From JAXDAY01 sp034679345 (GTDB lineage: Bacteria > Eisenbacteria > RBG-16-71-46 > CAIMUX01 > VGJL01), in the NCBI GenBank assembly GCA_034679345.1, contig JAXDAY010000018.1, forward strand, positions 1 to 64,000: a stretch of DNA of 64,000 nt, written 5' to 3'. Position 1 is the stretch's first letter; each line of letters opens with the position of its first letter. A model generated the notes under the pieces. The model did not search any database. It was not told the origin of the DNA and saw only the letters and a program-made list of their open reading frames with translations. This document shows positions 50,850 through 60,000 of this stretch, piece by piece. The translations under genes were made by a program, and so were the position numbers.

Positions 50850-51532
50850 ACATCAGCCACGATATCTGGATCTGGGTCGGCGTCTTTCTGACCCTCTCTG
50901 TTCTTTCCTTCCTCTACAAGGACAACCCGTTCTACCGGTTCGCGGAGCACCTGTGGGTGGGGATCGCCAACGGCTACTCGATCTCATTCATGTATCACAG
51001 GGTGATCGTGCCGGTGATGCTCGAGCCGTTCGGGCAAGCCTTCCGGACGGCGGCGGACACCGGGCTCTCGGCCGAGCTGTTCAACCCGCTCGCCCCCTCG
51101 AACTTCCTCTTGATCATTCCGGGGTTGGTGGGGTGCATGTACTTCTTCCGCTTCGTGCCGAAGATGGCATGGCTCGTGCGCGTGCCGATCGGGATCTTCA
51201 TGGGTTATTACACGGCCTACGCGGTGCCCGCGGCGCTCGAGGGGAGCGTCTTCCCGCAGATGCGGGGGACGATCGTGACCCAGTCGAGCTTCTCTCCGTT
51301 CCTCGAGGGGATCTGGGCGCTCCTGGTGCTGGTCGGCGTGATCGGAACGCTCACCTACTTCTTCTTCTCGAAGGAGCACAAGGGGATCATCAGCTTCGGC
51401 GCGAAGACCGGGATCATCTACATCATGGTCGGCTTCGGCGCTTCGTTCGGTTTCACGGTGATGGCGCGCATCTCGCTCGCCATCGGGCGGTTCATGTTCC
51501 TGCTGAGGGATTGGCTGGGGATATTGACCTGA
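50846..51532 (+). CDS. Polytopic membrane protein, last gene of the DUF6754 operon
   Basis: 228 residues. About seven hydrophobic segments, including IWIWVGVFLTLSVLSFL, LLIIPGLVGCMYFFRF, VPIGIFMGYYTAYAVPAAL, IWALLVLVGVIGTLTYFFF and GIIYIMVGFGASFGFTVMA. The start resembles other members of the operon in having an N-terminal helix directly after the Met. Charged residues are sparse in the helices, so a channel or complex scaffold is possible. No family recognised. Converges with the exported protein gene ending at 51566. Confidence 0.82.
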   Translation: MNISHDIWIWVGVFLTLSVLSFLYKDNPFYRFAEHLWVGIANGYSISFMYHRVIVPVMLEPFGQAFRTAADTGLSAELFNPLAPSNFLLIIPGLVGCMYFFRFVPKMAWLVRVPIGIFMGYYTAYAVPAALEGSVFPQMRGTIVTQSSFSPFLEGIWALLVLVGVIGTLTYFFFSKEHKGIISFGAKTGIIYIMVGFGASFGFTVMARISLAIGRFMFLLRDWLGILT

Positions 51533-51565
51533 CGGGGGGATCGTCGTAGAAGGCGACGAGTCGAG

Positions 51566-52252
51566 TCACGGGGATCGCGCTGTTGAGGCGCTGTCCTCCG
51601 CGGACCTCCATCGCACCACGATGTCTGTTTCGGGCATGAACTCGCGCGCCTCGTACGTGTAGTACACGCCTGCGCTGTCCGTGCGCGCCTCGAAGGGGTA
51701 GCTGAACTCGACCGGAGTCGCTTTTTCCGGAAGGCGGATCTCGAAGCGCGCGCGTCGAAGCGGCCTCTGCCACGCCTTTGTCGTCGTGACGATGTAGCGC
51801 GCGTAGTCGGCGAGCAGCGCCTGCCTGTAGACGGTCTCGAGCGTGAGCGTGTCGCCGTCGCAGGGGGGGGTGTTCCAGCGAACGCCGGAGGCGGCGCGGC
51901 TGGGCTCCCACCGCAGACTGCGCGGTTCTCCTCCATCGACCGAGGCGGATGCCGCGACCATCCGCGCGCCGCCCAGGAGCGAATCCTCCGGGAACGGATA
52001 GAACAGGCTCACAGGCCCCGCGGATCTCTCGAAGCAGGTGAGATCGTAGGTTCCGCGGACCTCGAGGCTGTCATCGACGATGGCCAGGCGGATCCACTCC
52101 GAATCGAACGAGAGACTGAAGCGCGGCGGGTCGCTCGCCGTCGCGAGCGGGGGGGCGGCGCCGCAGGCAAGCGCCCAGGCGGCGCCCACCGTCAGGATGC
52201 GCGACAGGCTCAATCCGCGGCGGCGGCGCCCGGCACTCTGCCTCTCACTCAT
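51566..52252 (-). CDS. Exported protein of unknown function
   Basis: 228 residues. Basic N-terminus followed by a hydrophobic stretch (ILTVGAAWALACGAAPPLA) read as a signal peptide, ending near residue 40. The mature domain is beta-rich with repeated hydrophobic/aromatic strands: FSLSFDSEWIRLAIVDDSLE, GPVSLFYPFPED, VEFSYPFEARTDSAG and YTYEAREFMPETDIVVRW. I do not recognise it. It is 66 bases after the exported protein gene upstream on the same strand. Confidence 0.65.
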   Translation of the reverse strand: MSERQSAGRRRRGLSLSRILTVGAAWALACGAAPPLATASDPPRFSLSFDSEWIRLAIVDDSLEVRGTYDLTCFERSAGPVSLFYPFPEDSLLGGARMVAASASVDGGEPRSLRWEPSRAASGVRWNTPPCDGDTLTLETVYRQALLADYARYIVTTTKAWQRPLRRARFEIRLPEKATPVEFSYPFEARTDSAGVYYTYEAREFMPETDIVVRWRSAEDSASTARSP

Positions 52253-52278
52253 GGATCGAATCTCTCCCTCGGGCGGCA

Positions 52279-52308
52279 GGCTCCGGCGCCGCCGCCCTCC
52301 GCGGAGCC
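52279..52308 (-). terminator. Hairpin between two exported-protein genes
   Basis: Arms 52279-52285 and 52302-52308 pair perfectly over 7 bases around a 16-base GC-rich loop, just after the stop of the upstream gene (52319). Confidence 0.35.
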
Positions 52309-52318
52309 GGTTGGGCCC

Positions 52319-53539
52319 CTACCGTATCACGACGACGCGCTTGCTCTGCACGACTCCGCCGGCCGCCAGCCGCACCATATAGACTCCGGGCGCGACATGA
52401 TTGCCCTCCGCATCTCGGCCATCCCACAAGATCGTGTGAGCGCCGGGCGATCGCTCGGCGTCGAGCAGGCGGGCGATGAGCCGCCCCGACGCGTCGAAGA
52501 CGTCGCAGCGGATCGACTCTGTCGTCTGATTGCGAAACGACCAGGCGAACGGTCCGGAACACGGATTGCCGGAGTCCAGGCGCAGATCGATCCCGGAGGT
52601 TCTAGACGGCGCGTCCAATCCGTTCCGCGCTTCAAGGACATTCACCCGGACCGGCATGCAACGGGCGATGGAGGTGCCGCTCTCGATCTGCACCTCGGTT
52701 TCGTACACCCCCGCGGCGACTCCATTCAGATCCGCATCCAGGATGAGATTGGCGGTCGACGCCTGGCTTCCGCGCCAGGCCCCCGTCAGCCACTCCAGCC
52801 CCGTGTTGACATGCAGATCGCACCCTCCATATCCATTGAAGACTCGCACTCGCCCTTCCGCATGGGCCGTGCCGCCCTCGATCCCTCGCAACACGAGCGG
52901 ATACTCGGGCGGCACAGGTTCGCACTCGAAGTCCCACTCGTACCAGGCGCACGGCTGGTTCGTGTATTCACAACCGGCGCCTGCTTCCGCATAAACGCCA
53001 TCGAGGCTCGCCCACCATCCGTCGGGATAGCATCCCACCCAGACGCGCGCGTCCTGGCCCCTCTCGAGCCGGCCGTAGCCATCGACCCAGAACAAGAGGG
53101 TCAAGGCGAGAAACGGGTGACCGGGGTCGGGACAGGGCCAATCGATTTCGAGATGATGCGGATTGTCGCCGTAGACATCGAGCGAGCAGGTTCCGCCCTG
53201 GCAGCACTCCCCATAGTCGAAGTACCAGTTGTTCGGCCAGGAGAGATCGGTGACGAACTTGCTGACGATGCCGCCGTAGCCCCCCGTGGTCAGATCGATG
53301 AAGACCTGGAACTGGATGTAGCCGACTTCGGACGTGCTCGACTGCGCATCGGAGCAACTGACGATGTCGGACTGACAAAGCGGCCACTGTCCCGGATACG
53401 GCCGAACGTCGAAGAAGACGATGCCCGCCGGAACGATGTTGGCCGCCGCTCGCGATACGGGAAACAAGAGCCCCGCAGCGACTGCCAAGCCGATGAGGAT
53501 CCGGAGCCCGGAGCGCGGACGGAAACGGGGAGGCGCCAC
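52319..53539 (-). CDS. Exported protein of unknown function, FlgD-like tail
   Basis: 406 residues from GTG 53539, 5 bases after AAGGAGG; the much longer open frame upstream is the shadow of dnaE2. Signal peptide of about 30 residues (ILIGLAVAAGLLFPVSRAAA). The mature part is Cys-, Trp- and Tyr-rich with pairs that suggest disulfides (GECCQGGTCSLDVYG, WVGCYPDGWW, NQPCAWYEWDFECEP), then a BACON/Ig-like domain (CDLHVNTGLEWLTGAWRGS), and a FlgD-like tail (VFDASGRLIARLL, then GVYMVRLAAGG) ending VVVIR. Family not recognised. Diverges from dnaE2. Confidence 0.82.
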   Translation of the reverse strand: MAPPRFRPRSGLRILIGLAVAAGLLFPVSRAAANIVPAGIVFFDVRPYPGQWPLCQSDIVSCSDAQSSTSEVGYIQFQVFIDLTTGGYGGIVSKFVTDLSWPNNWYFDYGECCQGGTCSLDVYGDNPHHLEIDWPCPDPGHPFLALTLLFWVDGYGRLERGQDARVWVGCYPDGWWASLDGVYAEAGAGCEYTNQPCAWYEWDFECEPVPPEYPLVLRGIEGGTAHAEGRVRVFNGYGGCDLHVNTGLEWLTGAWRGSQASTANLILDADLNGVAAGVYETEVQIESGTSIARCMPVRVNVLEARNGLDAPSRTSGIDLRLDSGNPCSGPFAWSFRNQTTESIRCDVFDASGRLIARLLDAERSPGAHTILWDGRDAEGNHVAPGVYMVRLAAGGVVQSKRVVVIR

Positions 53540-53691
53540 TTCAACCTCCTTCGGGCGGCGCGTTCGGCCACCGCGGCTTGCCGGCGCCGCCGCGCGAGAG
53601 ATGAGGGATCTCTCGACCGGGAGGAATTCTACGCTCTTCCGCCTGGCGGTCAACGATACCCAGCGCTTCGCCCCGTCCGGGCTCATCGCTC

Positions 53692-53721
53692 TTGACATAG
53701 CATACACTTGTTCGGTATCCT
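53692..53721 (+). promoter_or_regulatory. SOS-type promoter of dnaE2 with degenerate LexA box
   Basis: TTGACA at 53692-53697 and TATCCT at 53716-53721 with an 18-base spacer. The right LexA half GTTC (53710-53713) runs into GGTA as at lexA and dinB; the left half reads ATAC (53702-53705) in place of GAAC. The shared architecture argues for LexA control, perhaps with weaker binding. Confidence 0.65.
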
Positions 53722-53741
53722 TCCACTTATCGAGGGGAGAC

Positions 53742-53861
53742 GTGAGCCGAGAGGAAGTGCCGGTGATGCCACCGCGAGAGGAGCCCCGGAGATCGGGGTG
53801 CGCCTCGGGGCCGTCGAGCGGGCCTGAGCGGCAAGCGTCCGCCACCGGGGAGGCGCGGTGA
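53742..53861 (+). CDS. Possible 39-residue leader ORF before dnaE2
   Basis: A GTG at 53742 has GAGGGGAG (53732-53739) just upstream and lies 21 bases after the SOS -10. The frame (VSREEVPVMPPREEPRRSGC at its start) ends at 53861 with a TGA that overlaps the dnaE2 GTG. It could be a translated leader that couples dnaE2 translation, or the remnant of a cassette partner. No family; composition is simple, so it may also be untranslated leader. Confidence 0.3.
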   Translation: MSREEVPVMPPREEPRRSGCASGPSSGPERQASATGEAR

Positions 53862-56800
53862 CGCCTCCCGCGCCGGCCCACCAGGCGCCCGGACCCGTGC
53901 CGGTCCCGCTCATCGTCCGCAGCGCCTACTCCCTCGCGCGAGGCGTCGCGCTTCCGTCGCGTCTCCTCTCCCGCGCGCGCGCCCACGGGCTCGATCGGAT
54001 CGCGCTCACCGACCGCGACAATCTCTACGGCGCAGTCGCCTTCCTCCGCGATGCCGAGGCGCACGGCATCATCCCGATCCTTGGCGCCGAGGTCACCCCA
54101 CGCCCCGGCCCTCCGCTCCCGCCGGGCGAGGAGGGGATCCGTGGGGGTCCACGCGGGCGCTACGACGCGCCCGGCTCCGCCGTGCTGCTCGTTCGCGAGC
54201 CGGCGGGTTACGCGTCGCTCTGCCGCATCCTGACCGCGCGCCACCTCGCGCCGAGCTTCGATCTGATCGAGGCGATCGCGCGTCACGCCGAGGGCCTCGC
54301 GATCCTCGCGCGCGACGGCGAGCTGCTCGACCGTCTCGCGGCCGCGGCGCCACGCGGCAGCCTCTACGCCGCCGTCACGCGCCCCGCTCCCGCCGGCTCG
54401 CCGGAGGAGCGCGCCCTGCGCGACTCCGCCCGCCGCTTCGGCGTCCCGCTCATCGGCACCGTCGACTGCTACCTCGCCAAGCCGCGCGACGCCCGCGCCC
54501 ACGCGCTGCTCGCCGCCGTCCGCGAGAACGAGCTTCTCACGCGTCTCGAGCCCGCGGCGATCGCGCCGCCTGGCCGCCATCTACCCGACCCGGCCGAGAC
54601 GTTCCGTCTCTTCGCAGACGATCCAGCGCTTCTCGCCGCGGCGCGCGATCTCGCCATCTCCTGCCGCTTCAGCGCCGCCGATCTGCCCGAGCCGGGCTCG
54701 CTCTTCCCGAAGCTCCCGCTCCCGGAAGGGGAGAGCGCCTACGACCGCCTGTACCGGATGACGCAGGAGGGAATCCGACGCCGCTATCGCCGCGTCACCC
54801 CCGAGATCGGCCGCCGCCTCTCCTGGGAGCTCGAGCAGATCCACGCGCAGGGGTTCACCGACTACTTCGTCGTCGTGGGGGACCTCGTCGCGGCGGCGCG
54901 CGCCCGCGGCATTCCGACCGTCGGCCGCGGCAGCGGCGCCTCTTCGCTCGTCTCCTATCTCCTCGGGATCACCAACGTCGATCCCGTGCGTTACCGCCTC
55001 ACCTTCGAACGCTTCCTCCACCGGCTCCGTCGCGATCTGCCCGATCTCGACATCGACCTCTGCTGGCGAAGGCGGGATGAGGTGATCGCGCACGTGTACG
55101 AGACCTACGGCGCGGATCGCGTGGCGATGATCTCGACGCACAATCACTACCAGGCGCGCGGCGCGTTCCGCGAGGCGGCGAAGGCTTACGGCCTGCCGGC
55201 CGAGCGGATCGATCGCCTCGCCCGCGCGATCCCTTCCTTCCACCCGGGCCCCTTGAAAGAGGCGATCCGCTCCACGCCCCTCGGGCAACGCATCGACCTC
55301 GAGCAGCCGCCCCTTCCCGATCTCGTCGCCGCCGTCGACGGGATCCTGGGCCTGCCGCACACGCTCGGCATCCACTGCGGCGGGATCGTCATCGGGCCGG
55401 GACCGCTCGACTCCTGGCTCCCGCTGGAGCAGGCCACGAAGGGGATCGTCGTCACGCAGTATGAGATGAACGCCGTCGAGGCGGTGGGGCTCGTGAAGAT
55501 CGATCTGCTCGGCAACCGCGCCCTATCCACGATCGCCGAGACCTGCGAGACGATCCGCGCGAGCGGCGCCGCCCCTCCCGATCTCGAGGCGATCCCGGAT
55601 CCCGATCCGGCCTGCGCGCGCATGCTCTCGAGCGGGGAGACGCTGGGCTGTTTTCAGATCGAATCGCCGGGGATGCGCAATCTCCTGAAGATGCTCGGCA
55701 CCGACGGTCTCGCCGGCGCGATCGCCGCCCTCTCGCTGATCCGCCCCGGCCCCGCGGGATCGGGGATGAAGGATCGCTTCATCCGTCGCGCCCGCGGCGA
55801 GGAGCCCACGGTCTATCTCCACCCGCGCCTCGAGCCGCTGCTCGAATCCACTCACGGCGTTCTCCTCTACGAGGAGGACGTGATCTGCGTCGCCTCGGAG
55901 ATCGGAGGCTTCGACCGGGCGGTCGGCGATCTGCTGCGCCGCGCGATCGCCGCGGCGAGCGCGGTCGCGGCCGATCCGGCGCTGGGAGAGCGGCCGCCCT
56001 CCCCGCGCCGCCGCGACGGCTCCGATCCCTGGCGCGGGCTCGATCCGCGCGCGCTGGAGAACCGCTTCATCGAGAGCGCCGTGCGCAATCGCATCGATGC
56101 CGACATCGCCCGCGCGGTCTGGGCGGAGCTCGCGCGCTTCGGCTCCTACGCGTTCTGCAAGGCCCACGCCTCGGGCTACGGCATTCTCGCCTACCAGTCG
56201 GTCTACCTGAAGGCGCACCACGCCGGGCCCTTCTACGCCGCGCTGATGAACAACCACCAGGGGATGTATCCGAAGCGCGTTCATGTCGAGGACGCCCGCC
56301 GCCGCGGGATCGCGATCGCGCCTCCTTGCGTTCACGCCTCCCGCGCCGGGTGGACATGGGACGGATCGCAACTCCGCTGCGGTCTCGCGCAGGTGCGCCA
56401 TCTCTCGACGCGCACGATCGAGGCGATTCTCGCCCGGCGCGGCCGCGAAGGCTTCGCCGACCTCGATGAGTTCCTCGCGCGCACGGGAGCCGACGTGGGC
56501 GAGACGCGGTCCCTGATCCTCTGCGGCGCCCTTGACGCCCTGCCGCCGCGGCCCCGCCCTGCGAAACTCTGGCGTTTGGCGTGCATCGCGCGCGCCGGCG
56601 GTCTGCGCGACGAGACGGGCGCGGCGCGTCTCGGGATCGAAGCGTCCCCGGCGCCGCCGGGTCCCTGGCGCGAGTTCGACCCCGCGACGCGCGTGCGTCA
56701 CGAGCTCGAGACGCTCGATCTGGCGATCAGCGCGCATCCGGTCGCCGTGCTCTGCGAACAGCTCGCGGCGGAAGGGCGGTTGCCGCCCGCGGTCCCTGCC

Positions 56801-57085
56801 GCCGCGATCGAGACCCATGAGCGCGCGAGCGTCATCGGGATCCTCTCGGCGGCGCGCCGCGTGAGGACGAAACGGGGGGAGTCGATGCTCTTTCTCACGC
56901 TGGAGGACGCCTCGGGCCTCGCCGAGTGCACCCTCTTCCCGCAAACCTATGCGCGGGAGGCGGGGAAGATCCGAGGAGGGTGGCTCCTGCGCGCCTGCGG
57001 AACGGTCGAGTCGCCGCACGGGGCGGCGACTCTCACCGTCGATGCGATCGAGGCCCTGGGGCCATGCCCGTCGGCGGACGCCTAG
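53858..57085 (+). CDS. dnaE2: Error-prone DNA polymerase III alpha subunit (DnaE2/ImuC type)
   Basis: 1075 residues from GTG 53858 after GGGGAGG. Catalytic Asp398 and Asp400 in PDLDIDLCW and Asp549 in GLVKIDLLGN match the C-family polymerase triad. The N-terminal PHP domain is degenerate: LIVRSAYSLARG and ALTDRDNLYGA have Arg where metal-binding His normally occur. The thumb/fingers (AIRSTPLGQRIDLEQPPLPD), helix-hairpin-helix and a C-terminal OB domain (ASVIGILSAARRVRTKRGES) follow. The length fits DnaE2 more than replicative DnaE1 (about 1150 or more). SOS-type promoter upstream. Makes translesion mutations, normally with ImuA/ImuB, which are not nearby. Stop shares CTAG with the opposing gene. 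Confidence 0.9.
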   Translation: MTPPAPAHQAPGPVPVPLIVRSAYSLARGVALPSRLLSRARAHGLDRIALTDRDNLYGAVAFLRDAEAHGIIPILGAEVTPRPGPPLPPGEEGIRGGPRGRYDAPGSAVLLVREPAGYASLCRILTARHLAPSFDLIEAIARHAEGLAILARDGELLDRLAAAAPRGSLYAAVTRPAPAGSPEERALRDSARRFGVPLIGTVDCYLAKPRDARAHALLAAVRENELLTRLEPAAIAPPGRHLPDPAETFRLFADDPALLAAARDLAISCRFSAADLPEPGSLFPKLPLPEGESAYDRLYRMTQEGIRRRYRRVTPEIGRRLSWELEQIHAQGFTDYFVVVGDLVAAARARGIPTVGRGSGASSLVSYLLGITNVDPVRYRLTFERFLHRLRRDLPDLDIDLCWRRRDEVIAHVYETYGADRVAMISTHNHYQARGAFREAAKAYGLPAERIDRLARAIPSFHPGPLKEAIRSTPLGQRIDLEQPPLPDLVAAVDGILGLPHTLGIHCGGIVIGPGPLDSWLPLEQATKGIVVTQYEMNAVEAVGLVKIDLLGNRALSTIAETCETIRASGAAPPDLEAIPDPDPACARMLSSGETLGCFQIESPGMRNLLKMLGTDGLAGAIAALSLIRPGPAGSGMKDRFIRRARGEEPTVYLHPRLEPLLESTHGVLLYEEDVICVASEIGGFDRAVGDLLRRAIAAASAVAADPALGERPPSPRRRDGSDPWRGLDPRALENRFIESAVRNRIDADIARAVWAELARFGSYAFCKAHASGYGILAYQSVYLKAHHAGPFYAALMNNHQGMYPKRVHVEDARRRGIAIAPPCVHASRAGWTWDGSQLRCGLAQVRHLSTRTIEAILARRGREGFADLDEFLARTGADVGETRSLILCGALDALPPRPRPAKLWRLACIARAGGLRDETGAARLGIEASPAPPGPWREFDPATRVRHELETLDLAISAHPVAVLCEQLAAEGRLPPAVPAAAIETHERASVIGILSAARRVRTKRGESMLFLTLEDASGLAECTLFPQTYAREAGKIRGGWLLRACGTVESPHGAATLTVDAIEALGPCPSADA

Positions 57086-60000
57086 CGGATCCGCAGGATC
57101 CGGATCGCGCGCTCCCCTCCCGGATCCGAGCGCAGACGCGCCCAGTAGGCTCCCGCGGGAAGCGCGTTGCCACGGTCGTCGCGTCCGTCCCAGAGGATCT
57201 CGCCGCGCGGTCCTGCGGGACTCTCGGGTCGATGCAGCGTGCGGACGCGCCGGCCTGTCGCGTCATGGATCGTGAGGGCGAAACGGGCGGCCGCGGGGCT
57301 CGCATATCGAAGCCGGATGGAATCGCGGAAGGGGTTGCCCGAGGAGAGGATCTCGATGCCGCCACCCCCCTCGACCGCCCGCGCGATCCACGGCCCGGCG
57401 TACTCGTCGATCGGATCCTGGATCCAGTAGGCATAGGCGCGCCCGGGTTCGACTTGTCCGTCGACGAAGAGATAGTCCGTGCCGCCCGGGGAGAGCGGAC
57501 CCACCGGCTGGGCATCCACGCGGACCGCGTCCACGCCCGGCTCTGCGGCCGGATCGGACCCCTCGAGGATCTGCCGCCAGACCCGATACCGCGCGCCGGC
57601 GCGATCGAACGGGACCGACCAGAGCAACGCGATCCCCTCCTCGCGCTCCTCGATCGACCAGCCGGTCAGGGCGACCGCGGAATACTCGCCGTCGAAGGTC
57701 CAGTTCACCCGGCGAGCGTAGACATCCCATCCGCGCCCCTCGCGGTTGTTTGTGTAAACGTACTGGATCAGGTTCTCCTTGACGGCGGCGCCGCCGGGGA
57801 TCGACATCACCATTCCGCCATCCGCTCCGATCGAATAGGGAATGCCGATCTTCGATCCATCCGCCTCGAAGCGTTGCGCCATCATCCGCGCAGAATCGGC
57901 CCGCGTGTCCCAGAAGGTGACGAGGAAACGTCCGTTCGGCTCCATCGAGACTTGCGGGTACTTCGATCCGCGGTGACCGATGTCGATCGAGAAGGGGATC
58001 TCGGTGTCCAACGCGCGTTCCGTCTTGAAGCTCGGCAGGATCACAAGGGTCCCGATGACGAATCCGGTGCCCAGCGGATTGTCGTCCCAGACGACGACGA
58101 ATCGATCCGGCGCGGCCGCGACCGACGGATTGAGCTGCGGGACGACGGAGCTGCCCTCGAAGGCGCTCAACGGCCGATTCTCCTGGATCCGCAATCCAGT
58201 GGGACCGAGCCGCTGCGCGTAGACGTCGAAGTTGCCGCGTCGGGAGTCGAGCCATGTGACGACGACCTCGCCCGTACCGGAGACGGCCACCGCGGGAGAC
58301 TCCTGCGAGGCGCTGGCATAGGCGCGGTCGATGACGCGGATCGTGTCCCCGTCGATCGTGCCGTCCGACAGGTAGGGTTGAGCGAGAATCTCTCCACCGT
58401 TGTCGGTCCCCTCGTCCCGCCAGACGAGGATGTAGCCATTGCCGGGCAAGGGCGCGATCTTCGGGGAGAGGTGCTGGCCGAAGCCCGCGGTCAAGACGAC
58501 GTTGTTTCCGATCGGCGCGCCGGTCGGGTCGAAGTTCTGGCTGAAAACGCTCGAGACGCCGTCGGCGGCGACGAGCGTCCAGGCCACCACCGCATAGCCG
58601 TCGCCCGTGATCCCCACCGCGGGCCGGTTGCGGAGGAGATCGCGAAGGTTGGTGGCGGGGACGCTCACGGATCCGGTCGTGCTCTCGCTGATCCGAAACG
58701 ACCGCCCCGTGGGGCGTCCCGTGTTGTCGAGCAGCGCCCCGTAGATGCTCAGGCCGCCGGTTCGGAAGTCCTCCCAGGCGACGAATGCCCTGTTGTCCGA
58801 GTAGAGCGCGACGCTCGGCAGAAGTTGGCTCGCCGTTCCCTCGACGAGTTCGACTCCTCCGGTCGTCCCATCGGCGGTCCCATCGGCGTTGACCCTCAGA
58901 TGCGCGACGAGATCCCATCCGTCCCGGTTGTCCCACCAGAGGAGGTGTCGGCCGCTGGCGGCGTCGCCGAAGACCGACAGGGAGCGCGGCACCAGGACCC
59001 CGTTGATCGGGTCAGGGGGATCCTCGATCAGGTTCACCGCGCCAACGGGTGTGGCGGGGAGCGCGACCCGCCTCGAGTAGAATCGAGTCTTCGCGCTGGG
59101 ACCTGCGGTCCAGACGATGAGCAGGTCTCCGTCATCGGATTCCAGGATCTCGGGCCGCCGTGGTGTCACAGTCTGGTTCTCGTCGGTGATTCGGAGATCG
59201 GGAGTAGCCGGCTCGAGATCCGAGTCGAAGGCCCGGCCATGGATGTTGACCCTTCCCTCGAAGGTGGCGATCCACGAGACGAAGACCCCGTAGGGACCCG
59301 CGGCGATCGCCGGCTCCCCTTGCGCCCAGATCGGATCCTCGTCGACCGTGACGATCGATCCCAGGCTTCCCTCGGAGGAGATCGTGCGCATCAAGATCCG
59401 CGCCGGTTCGACTCTCTCCTGCCAGACCGCGACCCACCCCCCGTCGTGCGGAGCGACGCGGACCGAAGTCTGGGGCGCGTTGCTCTCGGGGTGAATCGGG
59501 AAATCGGCTGCGGCCATTCCGAGGTCAGGGTCGATCCTGCGGGCCCGAACGCGCGCGAAAATGGTCGATCCCTCGGTCCATGCCACGAGCCCCTGATCGC
59601 CGTCGATGGCGAGGCTCGGGTCCGAACGGTAGTCGATGACCGCCTCGTCGCTCACCTCGACCGACGCGCCGAGGGCGCCGGAGGAGTCGATCCGCACTGC
59701 GCGCAGGCGCTCGCGTCCCCCGCGCCCCTCGCTCCAGACGACGATGCACCGCCGATCGCCGATCGAGGCGGCCAGCGGCCCCTCCAGGGGGAGCGGAGTG
59801 AGGTTCTCGGCGAAGAGGCCGTAGCCGTCGGTGACGGCGCGGCCTTCTCCCAGCGGCGCGTCGAGAGCGTCAAAGGTCCGGGTGAACAGCGCGGGGAAGC
59901 CCAGGCGGTAATCCAGCCACACGGCGGTCCATGAGCCGTCGGGATGAGTCGCGCCGCCGACGTCCCGCTGGTATTCCTGTCCGCTCGCGTCATCGTTGAT

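Noticed and set aside
51541..51559. 6-bp hairpin after the membrane operon
   Set aside because: TCGTCG/CGACGA with a 7-base loop is too weak in GC-rich DNA to call a terminator.
52319..54580. 753-residue version of the exported protein
   Set aside because: The first 347 codons are antisense to dnaE2; GTG 53539 with AAGGAGG and signal peptide is the real start.
56926..59934. 1002-residue open frame on the plus strand opposite the large propeller gene
   Set aside because: It is an antisense shadow: Arg/Asp-rich with no domains, while the minus-strand frame has a signal peptide, repeats and a FlgD-like tail.
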